Below are positions 7,797-14,650 of a stretch of 18,290 nucleotides of DNA, in pieces. Position 1 is the stretch's first letter. Each line of letters opens with the position of its first letter. The DNA comes from SVTX01 sp051867975. Its GTDB lineage: Bacteria > Bacillota > Clostridia > Oscillospirales > CAG-272. The DNA lies in the NCBI GenBank assembly GCA_051867975.1, contig JBJDZM010000009.1, positions 1 to 18,290 on the forward strand, read 5' to 3'. The translations under genes and the position numbers were made by a program. The notes below the pieces were generated by a model. It was not told where the DNA came from. It did no database searches and saw nothing but the letters and a program-made list of their open reading frames with translations.

Positions 7797-7825
7797 TATG
7801 TCGCCTTTTTTTGTTAACGGTTACA
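7797..7825 (-). promoter_or_regulatory. Candidate ECF promoter, autoregulated sigma operon
   Basis: On the minus strand TGTAAC (7825-7820) is followed after 16 bases by CGACATA (7803-7797). A -35 element with AAC and a -10 starting CGAC/CGTC at this spacing is the general layout of ECF promoters, and the intervening A7 tract is also common there. It lies about 37 bases before the sigma factor ATG. No good sigma-A promoter is seen at this place. Confidence 0.6.
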
Positions 7826-7917
7826 CTTTTTAAAAAAATTTTTCAAAATAATCCACCGACCGCAAAATGTTAGGTAATATATTTTACCAAATAAGAATAA
7901 AAACAAGTCCTCAGACA

Positions 7918-7945
7918 CGGCGGGAGACAAGCCCCCGCCCTACGG
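7918..7945 (-). repeat. Inverted copy of the 28-bp REP-like core
   Basis: This segment is the exact reverse complement of the cores at 8123-8150 and 8206-8233 (CCGTAGGGCGGGGGC plus TTGTCTCCCGCCG on the other strand). The core itself can fold through GGCGGG/CCCGCC. An isolated inverted copy near a tandem array resembles a REP-type cluster. Confidence 0.85.
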
Positions 7946-8039
7946 TTGAAGGTGTCGCTCATTTGCAGATTTTCGAGATATCTAAACCAATCGAACGGTC
8001 AACAAACGCCTTGCTTTAGCAAATAATCGTTTGTATTCG

Positions 8040-8233
8040 CCGCAGGGCGGGGGCTTGTCTCCCGCCGATGTAAATATTCGGCTGAAATTAACGTCATAAC
8101 AAACGGAAACACCATCACAGACCCGTAGGGCGGGGGCTTGTCTCCCGCCGATGTAAATATTCGGCTGAAATTAACGTCATAACAAACGGAAACACCATCA
8201 CAGACCCGTAGGGCGGGGGCTTGTCTCCCGCCG
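8040..8233 (+). repeat. 83-bp tandem repeat, two units plus a third core
   Basis: The 28-bp core starts at 8040, 8123 and 8206, exactly 83 bases apart. The 55-base spacer between cores (GATGTAAATATTCGGCTG...ATCACAGAC) is repeated as well. The last two cores are identical; the first differs by one base (CCGCAGGG against CCGTAGGG). After the third core the sequence diverges. Near-identity of the units points to recent tandem duplication. Confidence 0.92.
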
Positions 8234-8326
8234 TAAATTCCAAAAACGAATAAGATTTTCTCGTTATCCCGCCGACTTAAGAAGGAAGGAAAACCCAAAA
8301 AAGCTCTCCTTCCCTTCATTTTAGTT

Positions 8327-10300
8327 TTATCTTACTCTCTCGCCAAGAGGTGTATCGTCCGCGAGGAATACCACGCGCACAGTCTCCTCGCCCGACGCAA
8401 GGATCATTCCGTTCGACTCGATTCCGCAAAGCGTCGCAGGCTTCAAGTTCGCAACGACGATTATCTTTCTGCCGACAAGCTCCTCGGGCTGATACCACTT
8501 CGCAATACCCGATACCACCTGTCTCTGCTCATATCCGAGGTCGATTTTCAACTTCAGGAGCTTCTTCGCCTTCGGCACCTTTTCGCACTCGAGTATCTTC
8601 GCCGTGCGTAGCTCAACTCCCATAAAGTCCTCAATTCCGATAAGAGCGCAGCCCTCGGGCTTTTCGGGAATCTCGTCTGCCTTTGCCGCCGCCTCTGCCG
8701 CCGCGCGCTTTGCCGCCATCTCGGCTTCAAGCTCCGCGAGCATCTTCTCTTCGTCAATGCGTGCGAACATTACACGTGAATCTCCGACGACCTCGCCTGC
8801 CTTGAGCGCACCGAACTTCTCGGCAGAGCTTACCGTGTCGTAGCTCTTCGCGTCGGTTGCAAGAAGGGAAAGTATCTCCTCCGCAGTCTCGGGAATAAAG
8901 GGCTTTAAGAGTACCGCACCGAAGCGTATCGCTTCAAGCAGATTGTAAAGCACGGTTCCGAGTCTCTCTCGCTTCGTCTCGTCCTTTGCGAGCGTCCAGG
9001 GAGTAGTTTCATCAATGTATTTATTCGCGCGCGAAAGCATCTCAAAAATACATTCAAGCGCGTCCGCGATGCGGAAAGCGTCCATGTTTTCAACAACTCC
9101 ATTGTATGCCTTGACGCATGCGTCTCGAAGCTCGCCGTCAAGCTCACAGGGCTGTGTCGGTGCCTGAATTACCTTGTCAAAATACTTCTTCTGCATGTCA
9201 AGCGTGCGCTTTACGAGATTTCCGAGGTTATTTACAAGGTCGGTATTGTATCTCTTTATTACCGACTCGTAGGTAATGCTTCCGTCGTTGGCAAAAGGCA
9301 TTTCGGAGAGCGCATAGTAACGCACTCCGTCAACGCCGAATCTCTCGGCAAGCTCGTCGGCGTAAATGACGTTTCCGCGCGACTTTGACATCTTGTCCGC
9401 GCCGAAGTTGAACCACGGATGACCGAATATCTGCTTCGGGAGCGGCAGGTCGAGCGCCATTAAGAAGATAGGCCAATAGATAGTGTGGAAACGTAGAATG
9501 TCCTTTCCTATGACGTGGACGTCCGCAGGCCAATATTTTTTGAACTTATCGCTCTGCTCCTCGTAGGTCTTGTCGGGGTCGTAGCCTATCGCGGTGATAT
9601 AGTTTGTCAGCGCGTCGAGCCAGACGTAGGTGACGTGCCGCGTGTCAAAGGTCACGGGTATTCCCCAAGAAAACGACGTGCGCGAAACGCAGAGGTCCTG
9701 AAGTCCGCCCTCAACCTTCAAGAAGTTGTTGACCATCTCCTTCTTTCTGCTCTCGGGCTGAATGAACTCGGGATGGGAGTCGATGTGCTTCATAAGTCGG
9801 TCGGCATATTTGCTCATCTTGAAGAAATACGCCTCTTCCTCGGCTCTCTGCACGGGTCTGCCGCAGTCGGGGCATTTGCCCCCCTCAGCCTGAGTCTCGG
9901 TGAAGAAGGACTCACAGGGCGTGCAGTACCAGCCCTCATATTTTCCTTTATATATATCGCCCTTGTCGTAGAACTTCTTGAATATTTTTTGAACAGCCGC
10001 CTCGTGATAGCCGTCTGTCGTGCGGATAAAATGGTCATATGAGACATTCATCTTATCCCAAAGCTCGCGTATCTCGCCCGCAACTCCGTCAACGTACGCC
10101 TTCGGTGTAATGCCCGCGTCGCGCGCAAGGTCCTCTATCTTCTGTCCGTGCTCGTCCGTTCCCGTGCACATAAAAACGTCGTAGCCCATCTCCCTCTTGT
10201 ATCTCGCCATCGCGTCCGTTGCGATAGCCTCGTACGTGTTACCGAAGTGAGGCTTCTTTGAAGCGTAGGCAATAGCCGTCGTGATGTAATATTTTTCCAT
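8327..10300 (-). CDS. metG: Methionyl-tRNA synthetase
   Basis: 657 residues; charges tRNA-Met with methionine using ATP, in the cytosol. The class I Rossmann fold is marked by PHFGN (17-21, the HIGH box) and KMSKS (303-307). A zinc knuckle is formed by two pairs, C126/C129 and C143/C146 (CTPC, CPDC). The anticodon-binding helical domain follows to about residue 500, then an Ala/Glu-rich linker (about 515-550). A C-terminal EMAP-II/Arc1p-type tRNA-binding domain (about 555-657: FMGVELRTAKILECEKVPKAKKLLKLKIDLG, QVVSGIA, ANLKPATLCGIESNGMILA) is present, as in dimeric bacterial enzymes of this length. AAGGTG lies just before the ATG. It is transcribed alone from a sigma-A promoter at 10507-10535; no T-box motif is seen in its roughly 200-base leader. 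Confidence 0.98.
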   Translation of the reverse strand: MEKYYITTAIAYASKKPHFGNTYEAIATDAMARYKREMGYDVFMCTGTDEHGQKIEDLARDAGITPKAYVDGVAGEIRELWDKMNVSYDHFIRTTDGYHEAAVQKIFKKFYDKGDIYKGKYEGWYCTPCESFFTETQAEGGKCPDCGRPVQRAEEEAYFFKMSKYADRLMKHIDSHPEFIQPESRKKEMVNNFLKVEGGLQDLCVSRTSFSWGIPVTFDTRHVTYVWLDALTNYITAIGYDPDKTYEEQSDKFKKYWPADVHVIGKDILRFHTIYWPIFLMALDLPLPKQIFGHPWFNFGADKMSKSRGNVIYADELAERFGVDGVRYYALSEMPFANDGSITYESVIKRYNTDLVNNLGNLVKRTLDMQKKYFDKVIQAPTQPCELDGELRDACVKAYNGVVENMDAFRIADALECIFEMLSRANKYIDETTPWTLAKDETKRERLGTVLYNLLEAIRFGAVLLKPFIPETAEEILSLLATDAKSYDTVSSAEKFGALKAGEVVGDSRVMFARIDEEKMLAELEAEMAAKRAAAEAAAKADEIPEKPEGCALIGIEDFMGVELRTAKILECEKVPKAKKLLKLKIDLGYEQRQVVSGIAKWYQPEELVGRKIIVVANLKPATLCGIESNGMILASGEETVRVVFLADDTPLGERVR

Positions 10301-10390
10301 GTTTTCACCTTACACTGCAAATGAGCAGTGCCTTTCTGTGTGTTGTGTGCAGGAGTTGAATGTTCGCAGGGACTCTGTCCCTGCACCCTG

Positions 10391-10422
10391 CTAAAGAACC
10401 TTTTTGCAAAAAGGTTCTTTAG
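10391..10422. repeat. Perfect 32-bp palindrome in the metG leader
   Basis: CTAAAGAACCTTTTTG and its exact reverse complement abut, giving a fully symmetric element with centre TTGCAA. The tail AAAACCTTTAATA (10431-10443) matches the tail after the 4752 palindrome. On the minus strand it lies inside the predicted metG 5' leader. Confidence 0.85.
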
Positions 10423-10506
10423 AATCTCCAAAAACCTTTAATAAGAGACAAGGAGATTTTTATTTCATAATTTATTTATAGCCGTGGTGTATTGCGGTTA
10501 AGTGAT

Positions 10507-10535
10507 ATTATAACAGATTTTTCTATATTTTACAA
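10507..10535 (-). promoter_or_regulatory. Sigma-A promoter of metG
   Basis: On the minus strand TTGTAA (10535-10530) and TATAAT (10512-10507) are 17 bases apart. This would give a metG leader of about 200 nt containing the palindrome at 10391-10422. Confidence 0.75.
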
Positions 10536-10779
10536 TAGGTTTCCGAAAAAAACACAAAATTAAGGCTTTTGAACGTCTAAAGGCGCATCGGAAAAGTGGT
10601 ATGTAAATTAAAGTAATAAATTGTAAAAATAGGTCATAATGTCAAAAAATAGGTTGTGATTGTTAATTTTATGTCACAGATGCTTGATAATTTTTTGTCA
10701 GTAGCAATTTTTTATAAATCATCCCGGATTATGACGAAACAATTTAGTGCATTTTTTACAGTGCCTTTCAAAAAAACTA

Positions 10780-10808
10780 TTGCATTTGAGAAAAAAATCT
10801 GCTATAAT
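10780..10808 (+). promoter_or_regulatory. Sigma-A promoter of the BMC operon
   Basis: TTGCAT (10780-10785) and TATAAT (10803-10808) with exactly 17 bases between. It is the only near-consensus plus-strand promoter noticed before ackA and predicts a leader of about 110 nt. Confidence 0.85.
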
Positions 10809-10888
10809 TAGAGCGTAAGAGTGTGTCCGCAGCGAGAAAGACAGCCTGCCCCTCCCGGCGCTCCGTCTCGGTAAAATTTATACTTATC

Positions 10889-10903
10889 TGCCGACTATCG
10901 GCA
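10889..10903 (+). promoter_or_regulatory. Stem-loop just before the ackA ribosome site
   Basis: TGCCGA-CTA-TCGGCA forms a 6-bp stem with a 3-base loop, ending 3 bases before AAAGGA (10907-10912). It could modulate ribosome access to the first BMC operon gene. No known riboswitch class is recognised in the leader. Confidence 0.4.
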
Positions 10904-10924
10904 CAGAAAGGAAAAGCAACAGAT

Positions 10925-12118
10925 ATGAAAATTCTTGTCATCAATGCCGGAAGCAGCTCGCTCAAATATCAGCTTTTTGATATGACGACAGGCGCTGTTC
11001 TGGCAAAGGGCTTGTGCGAGAAAATAGGACTCAGCGGTGCTATCTCACATAAACGCCCCGGTAAACCAACCTACGAAGAAGACTATCCCATGCCCACTCA
11101 CAACGAGGCTATCGCTCTCGTGCTCAAGCTCCTCACCGACCCCGAGCTCGGAGTTATTTCAAGCGTTGACGAGATAGGCGCGGTAGGTCACCGCTTCGCT
11201 CACGGCGGCAAGCTCAGCAAGTCCTGCTTCCTTGGCGAAGAGGAGATAAAGTACATCGAGTCCATCATCCCGATAAACCCCCTTCACGGACCTCCCGCGC
11301 TCAAGGGTGTTGCGGCTTGTAAGGCTATCCTTCCCGATAAGCCCCACGTCGGCGTATTCGATACCTCCTTCTACTCGGACTTCGACAAGAAATCCTACAT
11401 ATATCCCCTGCCCTACGAGTGGTATGAAAAGTACGGTGTCCGCCGTTACGGCTTCCACGGTACCTCTCACCGCTACGTTTCGGCTAAGGCGTGCGAGTTT
11501 TTGGGTCTGGACTACAACAAGACGAAGATCGTTTCCTGCCACATAGGCTCAGGCTCCTCGATAACGGCAGTTGACTGCGGACGTGCGGTAGACACGTCGA
11601 TGGGCTTCACTCCCCAGGACGGTCTTCCCATGGGAACACGTTGCGGCGCGATCGACCCCTCGATCGTAGCGTACATCTGCGAGCAGAGCGGAATGAGCGT
11701 GGGCGAGGTCAACGACGCGCTTAACAAAAAGTCGGGACTTCTCGGCGTTTCGGGCGTATCGAACGACATGCGCGACGTGCGCCGTGCAGCCGCTGAAGGC
11801 AACGAGCGTGCAAAGCTCGCAACCGAGCTTCTCACTCACTACGCAAAGAAGATAATCGGCTCCTACATCGCCGAGATGAACGGAATCGACGTACTCATCT
11901 TTACGGCAGGTCTTGGCGAAAACGATGCACAAGCGCGTCAGGACATCGGAGATAACATGGAATTCTTCGGAATCAAGATGGACAATGACGTTAACATGAA
12001 CGCCCCCAGAGGAGAAAATATCGTGATAAGCGCTCCCGACTCAAAGGTCAAGGTCGTCGTTATCCCGACCGACGAGGAATTCATGATAGCATCCGATACA
12101 TACAATCTCGTTAAGTAA
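10925..12118 (+). CDS. ackA: Acetate kinase (acyl kinase of the BMC pathway)
   Basis: 397 residues from ATG 10925, which has AAAGGA at 10907-10912; an upstream in-frame ATG at 10823 would begin only about 15 bases after the promoter and add 34 non-conserved residues. Family marks are the N-terminal phosphate loop MKILVINAGSSSLKYQLF, GHRFAHGG, VFDTSFY with the conserved Asp, RYGFHGTSHRYVS with the active-site His, HIGSGSS, and the C-terminal FTAGLGEND. It interconverts acyl-phosphate and ADP with acid and ATP. As first gene of the BMC operon it probably uses the acyl-phosphate released by PduL (lactyl-, propionyl- or acetyl-phosphate) to make ATP. Neither end carries an encapsulation helix, so it is expected in the cytosol. 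The aldolase follows after 43 bases. Confidence 0.97.
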   Translation: MKILVINAGSSSLKYQLFDMTTGAVLAKGLCEKIGLSGAISHKRPGKPTYEEDYPMPTHNEAIALVLKLLTDPELGVISSVDEIGAVGHRFAHGGKLSKSCFLGEEEIKYIESIIPINPLHGPPALKGVAACKAILPDKPHVGVFDTSFYSDFDKKSYIYPLPYEWYEKYGVRRYGFHGTSHRYVSAKACEFLGLDYNKTKIVSCHIGSGSSITAVDCGRAVDTSMGFTPQDGLPMGTRCGAIDPSIVAYICEQSGMSVGEVNDALNKKSGLLGVSGVSNDMRDVRRAAAEGNERAKLATELLTHYAKKIIGSYIAEMNGIDVLIFTAGLGENDAQARQDIGDNMEFFGIKMDNDVNMNAPRGENIVISAPDSKVKVVVIPTDEEFMIASDTYNLVK

Positions 12119-12161
12119 GAAAAAATAAAATAATATATATTTTGCGAAAGGAAAAACAAAA

Positions 12162-12974
12162 ATGGCACAGTCATCCTTTGAAATCAAAAAAGAAATCTGC
12201 GACATTGGTAAGAGAATCTACGACCACGGCTTCGTAGCTGCCAATGACGGCAACATCTCGGTCAAGGTAGGACCCAACGAGTTCTACTGCACCCCGACCG
12301 GCGTATCCAAGGGCTACATGACCCCCGATATGATCATCAAGGTAGACGGCAATGGCAACAAGATCGACGGTAAGCTCAATCCTTCCTCCGAAATCAAGAT
12401 GCACATGCGCGTCTTCCAGGAGCGCCCCGACGTTAACGCCGTCGTTCACGCTCATCCCCCCGTTGCAACCGCTTTCACGGTCGCAGGCATCGAGCTTGAC
12501 CAGTATATCCTTCCCGAGGCTATCCTCACAATAGGTAACGTTCCTACCTGCGATTACGGTATGCCCTCCACAATGGAGATCCCCGACTCGCTTATGCCCT
12601 ACATTCAGAAGCACGACGCCTTCCTTTTAAAGAACCACGGCGCACTGACGGTAGGTAACACACTTCTCCGCGCTTGCTTTACAATGGAAGAAGTTGAGTT
12701 CAACGCAAAGATCAACCTCTACGCACGTCAGATAGGCATGGGTGCCAACGCCCACATCGAGGAGATCTCCTGCCATGAGCTTGAAAGACTCATGGAGCTT
12801 CGTAAGAAGATGGGACTTCCCGGAAAGCACCCCGGATGCAAGGCATGCCCCAACAAGGGTACTCCGAACTGCAAGTGCGCTGACGGCAAGTGCGACCGCA
12901 CAAGCAGCGCAAACGCCGACGATGCTCTCGTTGCAGAGATCACCAAAAAGGTTCTCGCCGCTCTCGGAAGATAA
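12162..12974 (+). CDS. fucA: Class II aldolase, L-fuculose-1-P type, BMC-targeted
   Basis: 270 residues. It resembles FucA/RhaD-type aldolases, which cleave L-fuculose-1-P or L-rhamnulose-1-P into DHAP and L-lactaldehyde. Catalytic and zinc residues are Glu77 (NPSSE), His96 and His98 (VVHAHPP) and His159 (LKNHG), each offset by 4 from E. coli FucA Glu73, His92, His94 and His155. The body ends near residue 220, giving way to a cysteine-rich segment (C226, C229, C237, C239, C244), a short Ser/Ala linker and an amphipathic helix (residues 251-270, LVAEITKKVLAALGR) that looks like a C-terminal encapsulation peptide. Substrate choice between fuculose-1-P and rhamnulose-1-P cannot be settled from sequence. 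AAAGGA precedes the ATG; the dehydrogenase begins 39 bases downstream. Confidence 0.93.
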   Translation: MAQSSFEIKKEICDIGKRIYDHGFVAANDGNISVKVGPNEFYCTPTGVSKGYMTPDMIIKVDGNGNKIDGKLNPSSEIKMHMRVFQERPDVNAVVHAHPPVATAFTVAGIELDQYILPEAILTIGNVPTCDYGMPSTMEIPDSLMPYIQKHDAFLLKNHGALTVGNTLLRACFTMEEVEFNAKINLYARQIGMGANAHIEEISCHELERLMELRKKMGLPGKHPGCKACPNKGTPNCKCADGKCDRTSSANADDALVAEITKKVLAALGR

Positions 12975-13013
12975 TTCGTATCATACGATATCTTTTGCAA
13001 AGGAGAACCAAAC

Positions 13014-14480
13014 ATGATAAATAATCTTACAGAGGCGCAGATAAATGCGATAGTCGCAAATGTCGTCGCCGAAATGAAAAAGCCGCAGACTTCCGCCCCG
13101 AAGGCAGAACAGAAGGCTTGGGACTCCACACAGTACATGGGACGCAGATTCATAGGAATTTACGAAACGATGGAAGAGGCTATCGAGGTCGCGAATGCTG
13201 GATATACCGCAGTCCGCTCGATGAGCGTCGCGCAGAGAGAGAAGATAATCACCGCTATCCGTGAGCTCACACGTGCCGAGGCGCAGAACATGGCGGCTCT
13301 CGGTGTTGCCGAGACAAAAATGGGACGTGTTGACCACAAGTATGCAAAGCATCTTCTCGTCGCCGACAAGACTCCCGGAACCGAGGACATAATCGAAGAT
13401 GCCAAGACCGGTGACAACGGTCTTACGCTCACCGAAATGGCTCCCTTCGGCGTAGTCGGCGCGATCACTCCCTCAACAAATCCGTCCGAAACGGTTATCT
13501 GTAACAGTATAGGCATGATAGCGGCAGGAAACGGCGTTGTCTTCAACCCCCACCCGGGTGCTATCGCAACCTCAAACTACGCCATCGACCTTGTAAACCG
13601 CGCGGTTTACAGCGCGGGCGGTCCGCGCGTGCTGGTTGCAGGCGTTGTAAAGCCTACGCTTGATACCGCGAACGTAATGTACAAGCATCCCTCAATCAAG
13701 CTTCTCGTCTGCACGGGAGGCCCCGGAGTCGTCAGATCCGTGCTTTCCTCGGGCAAAAAGGCTATCGGAGCAGGCGCGGGAAATCCCCCCGTCATCGTCG
13801 ATGACACGGCGGATATCGATAAAGCCGCAAAGGACATTATCGACGGATGCACCTTCGATAATAACCTTCCCTGCATTGCCGAAAAAGAGGTCTTCGTCTT
13901 CGATAACGTCGCGGACAGACTTATCTCGGGCATGCTGAAAAACGGATGCATCAAGCTCACCCGCGCACAGGCTGATGAGCTTGCAAAAATCGTTCTCGTC
14001 GAGAAGACAGACAAGAACGGCAAAACAAAGAAGATAGTCAACCGTGAATGTGTCGGACGTGACTGCAAGGTCATTCTTGAAAAGATAGGAATTAAGGTAG
14101 GCGACGACATTCGCTGCGCCATCGCCGAGGTTCCCTTCGAGCATGATTTCGTCCAGGAAGAGCTTATGATGCCTATTCTCGGAATCGTCAGAGTCAAAGA
14201 CATAAACGAGGCTATCACCTTAGCTTGCAAGGCAGAGCACGGTAACCGCCACACGGCTCACATGCATTCAAAGAACATCGACAACCTCACCGCGTTCGCG
14301 CGTGCCGTTGAGACTACGATTTTTGTAAAGAACGCACCTTCATATGCCGGAATCGGATTCGGCGGCGAGGGACACACGACCTTTACGATAGCAGGTCCTA
14401 CGGGCGAGGGACTGACATCGGCGCGTTCCTTCACGAGAAAGCGCAGATGCGTTATGGTCGACAGCTTCAGAATTATTTAA
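13014..14480 (+). CDS. CoA-acylating aldehyde dehydrogenase (PduP/EutE family), BMC-targeted
   Basis: 488 residues. It oxidises an aldehyde with NAD+ and CoA to acyl-CoA in the microcompartment lumen. Residues 1-23 (LTEAQINAIVANVVAEMKK) form a typical N-terminal encapsulation helix, followed by a Pro/Ala/Lys linker to about residue 35. The catalytic Cys287 lies in NNLPCIAEKE, the PduP/EutE signature; nucleotide-binding parts include GVVGAITPSTNPSETVICN and CTGGPGVV. In this operon the substrate is probably lactaldehyde from the aldolase, or propionaldehyde if a diol dehydratase lies outside the window. AAAGGAG sits before the ATG. A structured 120-base spacer separates it from the alcohol dehydrogenase, longer than the other enzyme gaps. 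Confidence 0.95.
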   Translation: MINNLTEAQINAIVANVVAEMKKPQTSAPKAEQKAWDSTQYMGRRFIGIYETMEEAIEVANAGYTAVRSMSVAQREKIITAIRELTRAEAQNMAALGVAETKMGRVDHKYAKHLLVADKTPGTEDIIEDAKTGDNGLTLTEMAPFGVVGAITPSTNPSETVICNSIGMIAAGNGVVFNPHPGAIATSNYAIDLVNRAVYSAGGPRVLVAGVVKPTLDTANVMYKHPSIKLLVCTGGPGVVRSVLSSGKKAIGAGAGNPPVIVDDTADIDKAAKDIIDGCTFDNNLPCIAEKEVFVFDNVADRLISGMLKNGCIKLTRAQADELAKIVLVEKTDKNGKTKKIVNRECVGRDCKVILEKIGIKVGDDIRCAIAEVPFEHDFVQEELMMPILGIVRVKDINEAITLACKAEHGNRHTAHMHSKNIDNLTAFARAVETTIFVKNAPSYAGIGFGGEGHTTFTIAGPTGEGLTSARSFTRKRRCVMVDSFRII

Positions 14481-14482
14481 GT

Positions 14483-14601
14483 GTTCATCCGATAAACGGC
14501 ACACTGCTGCGTTGCTCCTCGAAAGCGGCTCGACATAGGAAACTATGCCTTCGCCTTGCTTTCTCCGGTGCGCCTTGCATTGCACCATTTCTCGAATGAA
14601 C
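14483..14601. repeat. Long imperfect hairpin element inside the BMC operon
   Basis: GTTCAT (14483-14488) pairs with ATGAAC (14596-14601); CGA/TCG and AAA/TTT continue the stem with mismatches. GAAAGC (14521-14526) pairs with GCTTTC (14558-14563), GGC with GCC inside it, and CATAG-GAAA-CTATG (14534-14547) closes with a GNRA-type loop. It has no coding potential. It resembles a dispersed structured element I believe recurs in related genomes, but that memory is not verified here. Confidence 0.5.
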
Positions 14602-14650
14602 CGTAAATTCAAAACGGTTAAAGCAGTAAACTTTAGAAAGGAAAAGAACA

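Larger units (their letters stand above)
7826..8326. other. Gene-free 500-bp spacer filled with repeats
   Basis: No credible gene: open frames here run through the repeats in arbitrary phase. It holds an inverted copy of a GC-rich core (7918-7945), two 83-bp tandem units with a third core (8040-8233), and an imperfect stem GAAGGAAGGA (8281-8290) against TCCTTCCCTTC (8307-8317) just after metG. That stem lacks a following T run, so it is a doubtful terminator. Confidence 0.7.
10301..10924. other. Divergent control region between metG and the BMC operon
   Basis: An AT-rich 624-bp spacer without a credible gene. It contains the metG leader with a GC stem-loop (GCAGGGAC/GTCCCTGC, 10366-10384) and a 32-bp palindrome, the metG promoter, a stretch of about 240 bases that may hold regulator sites for the BMC operon, and the BMC promoter with its leader. 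Two direct copies of AAAAATAGGT start at 10625 and 10645, 20 bp (two helical turns) apart. No typical catabolite-repression (cre) site is evident. Confidence 0.6.

Noticed and set aside
8040..8233. Possible CRISPR array
   Set aside because: The spacers between the cores are also repeated, so units are tandem duplicates; no cas genes are near.
7999..8319. 106-codon open frame across the tandem repeats
   Set aside because: The product merely translates the repeat units and has no ribosome site or recognisable domain.
10301..10500. T-box or SAM riboswitch in the metG leader
   Set aside because: No T-box sequence (complement of AGGGTGGNACCGCG) or S-box core could be found; only palindromic repeats are present.
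10660..10677. Rex (redox) operator
   Set aside because: Only one half, TTGTTAA, fits; the second half ATGTCAC does not match TTAACAA well enough.
10655..10678. CRP/FNR-like inverted repeat TGTGA...TCACA
   Set aside because: The arms are 14 bases apart instead of about 6, and CRP-type control by cAMP is not expected in Clostridia.
10823..10924. N-terminal extension of acetate kinase from ATG 10823
   Set aside because: It would begin just after the transcription start without a ribosome site and adds 34 residues unlike any AckA; the ATG at 10925 has a good site.
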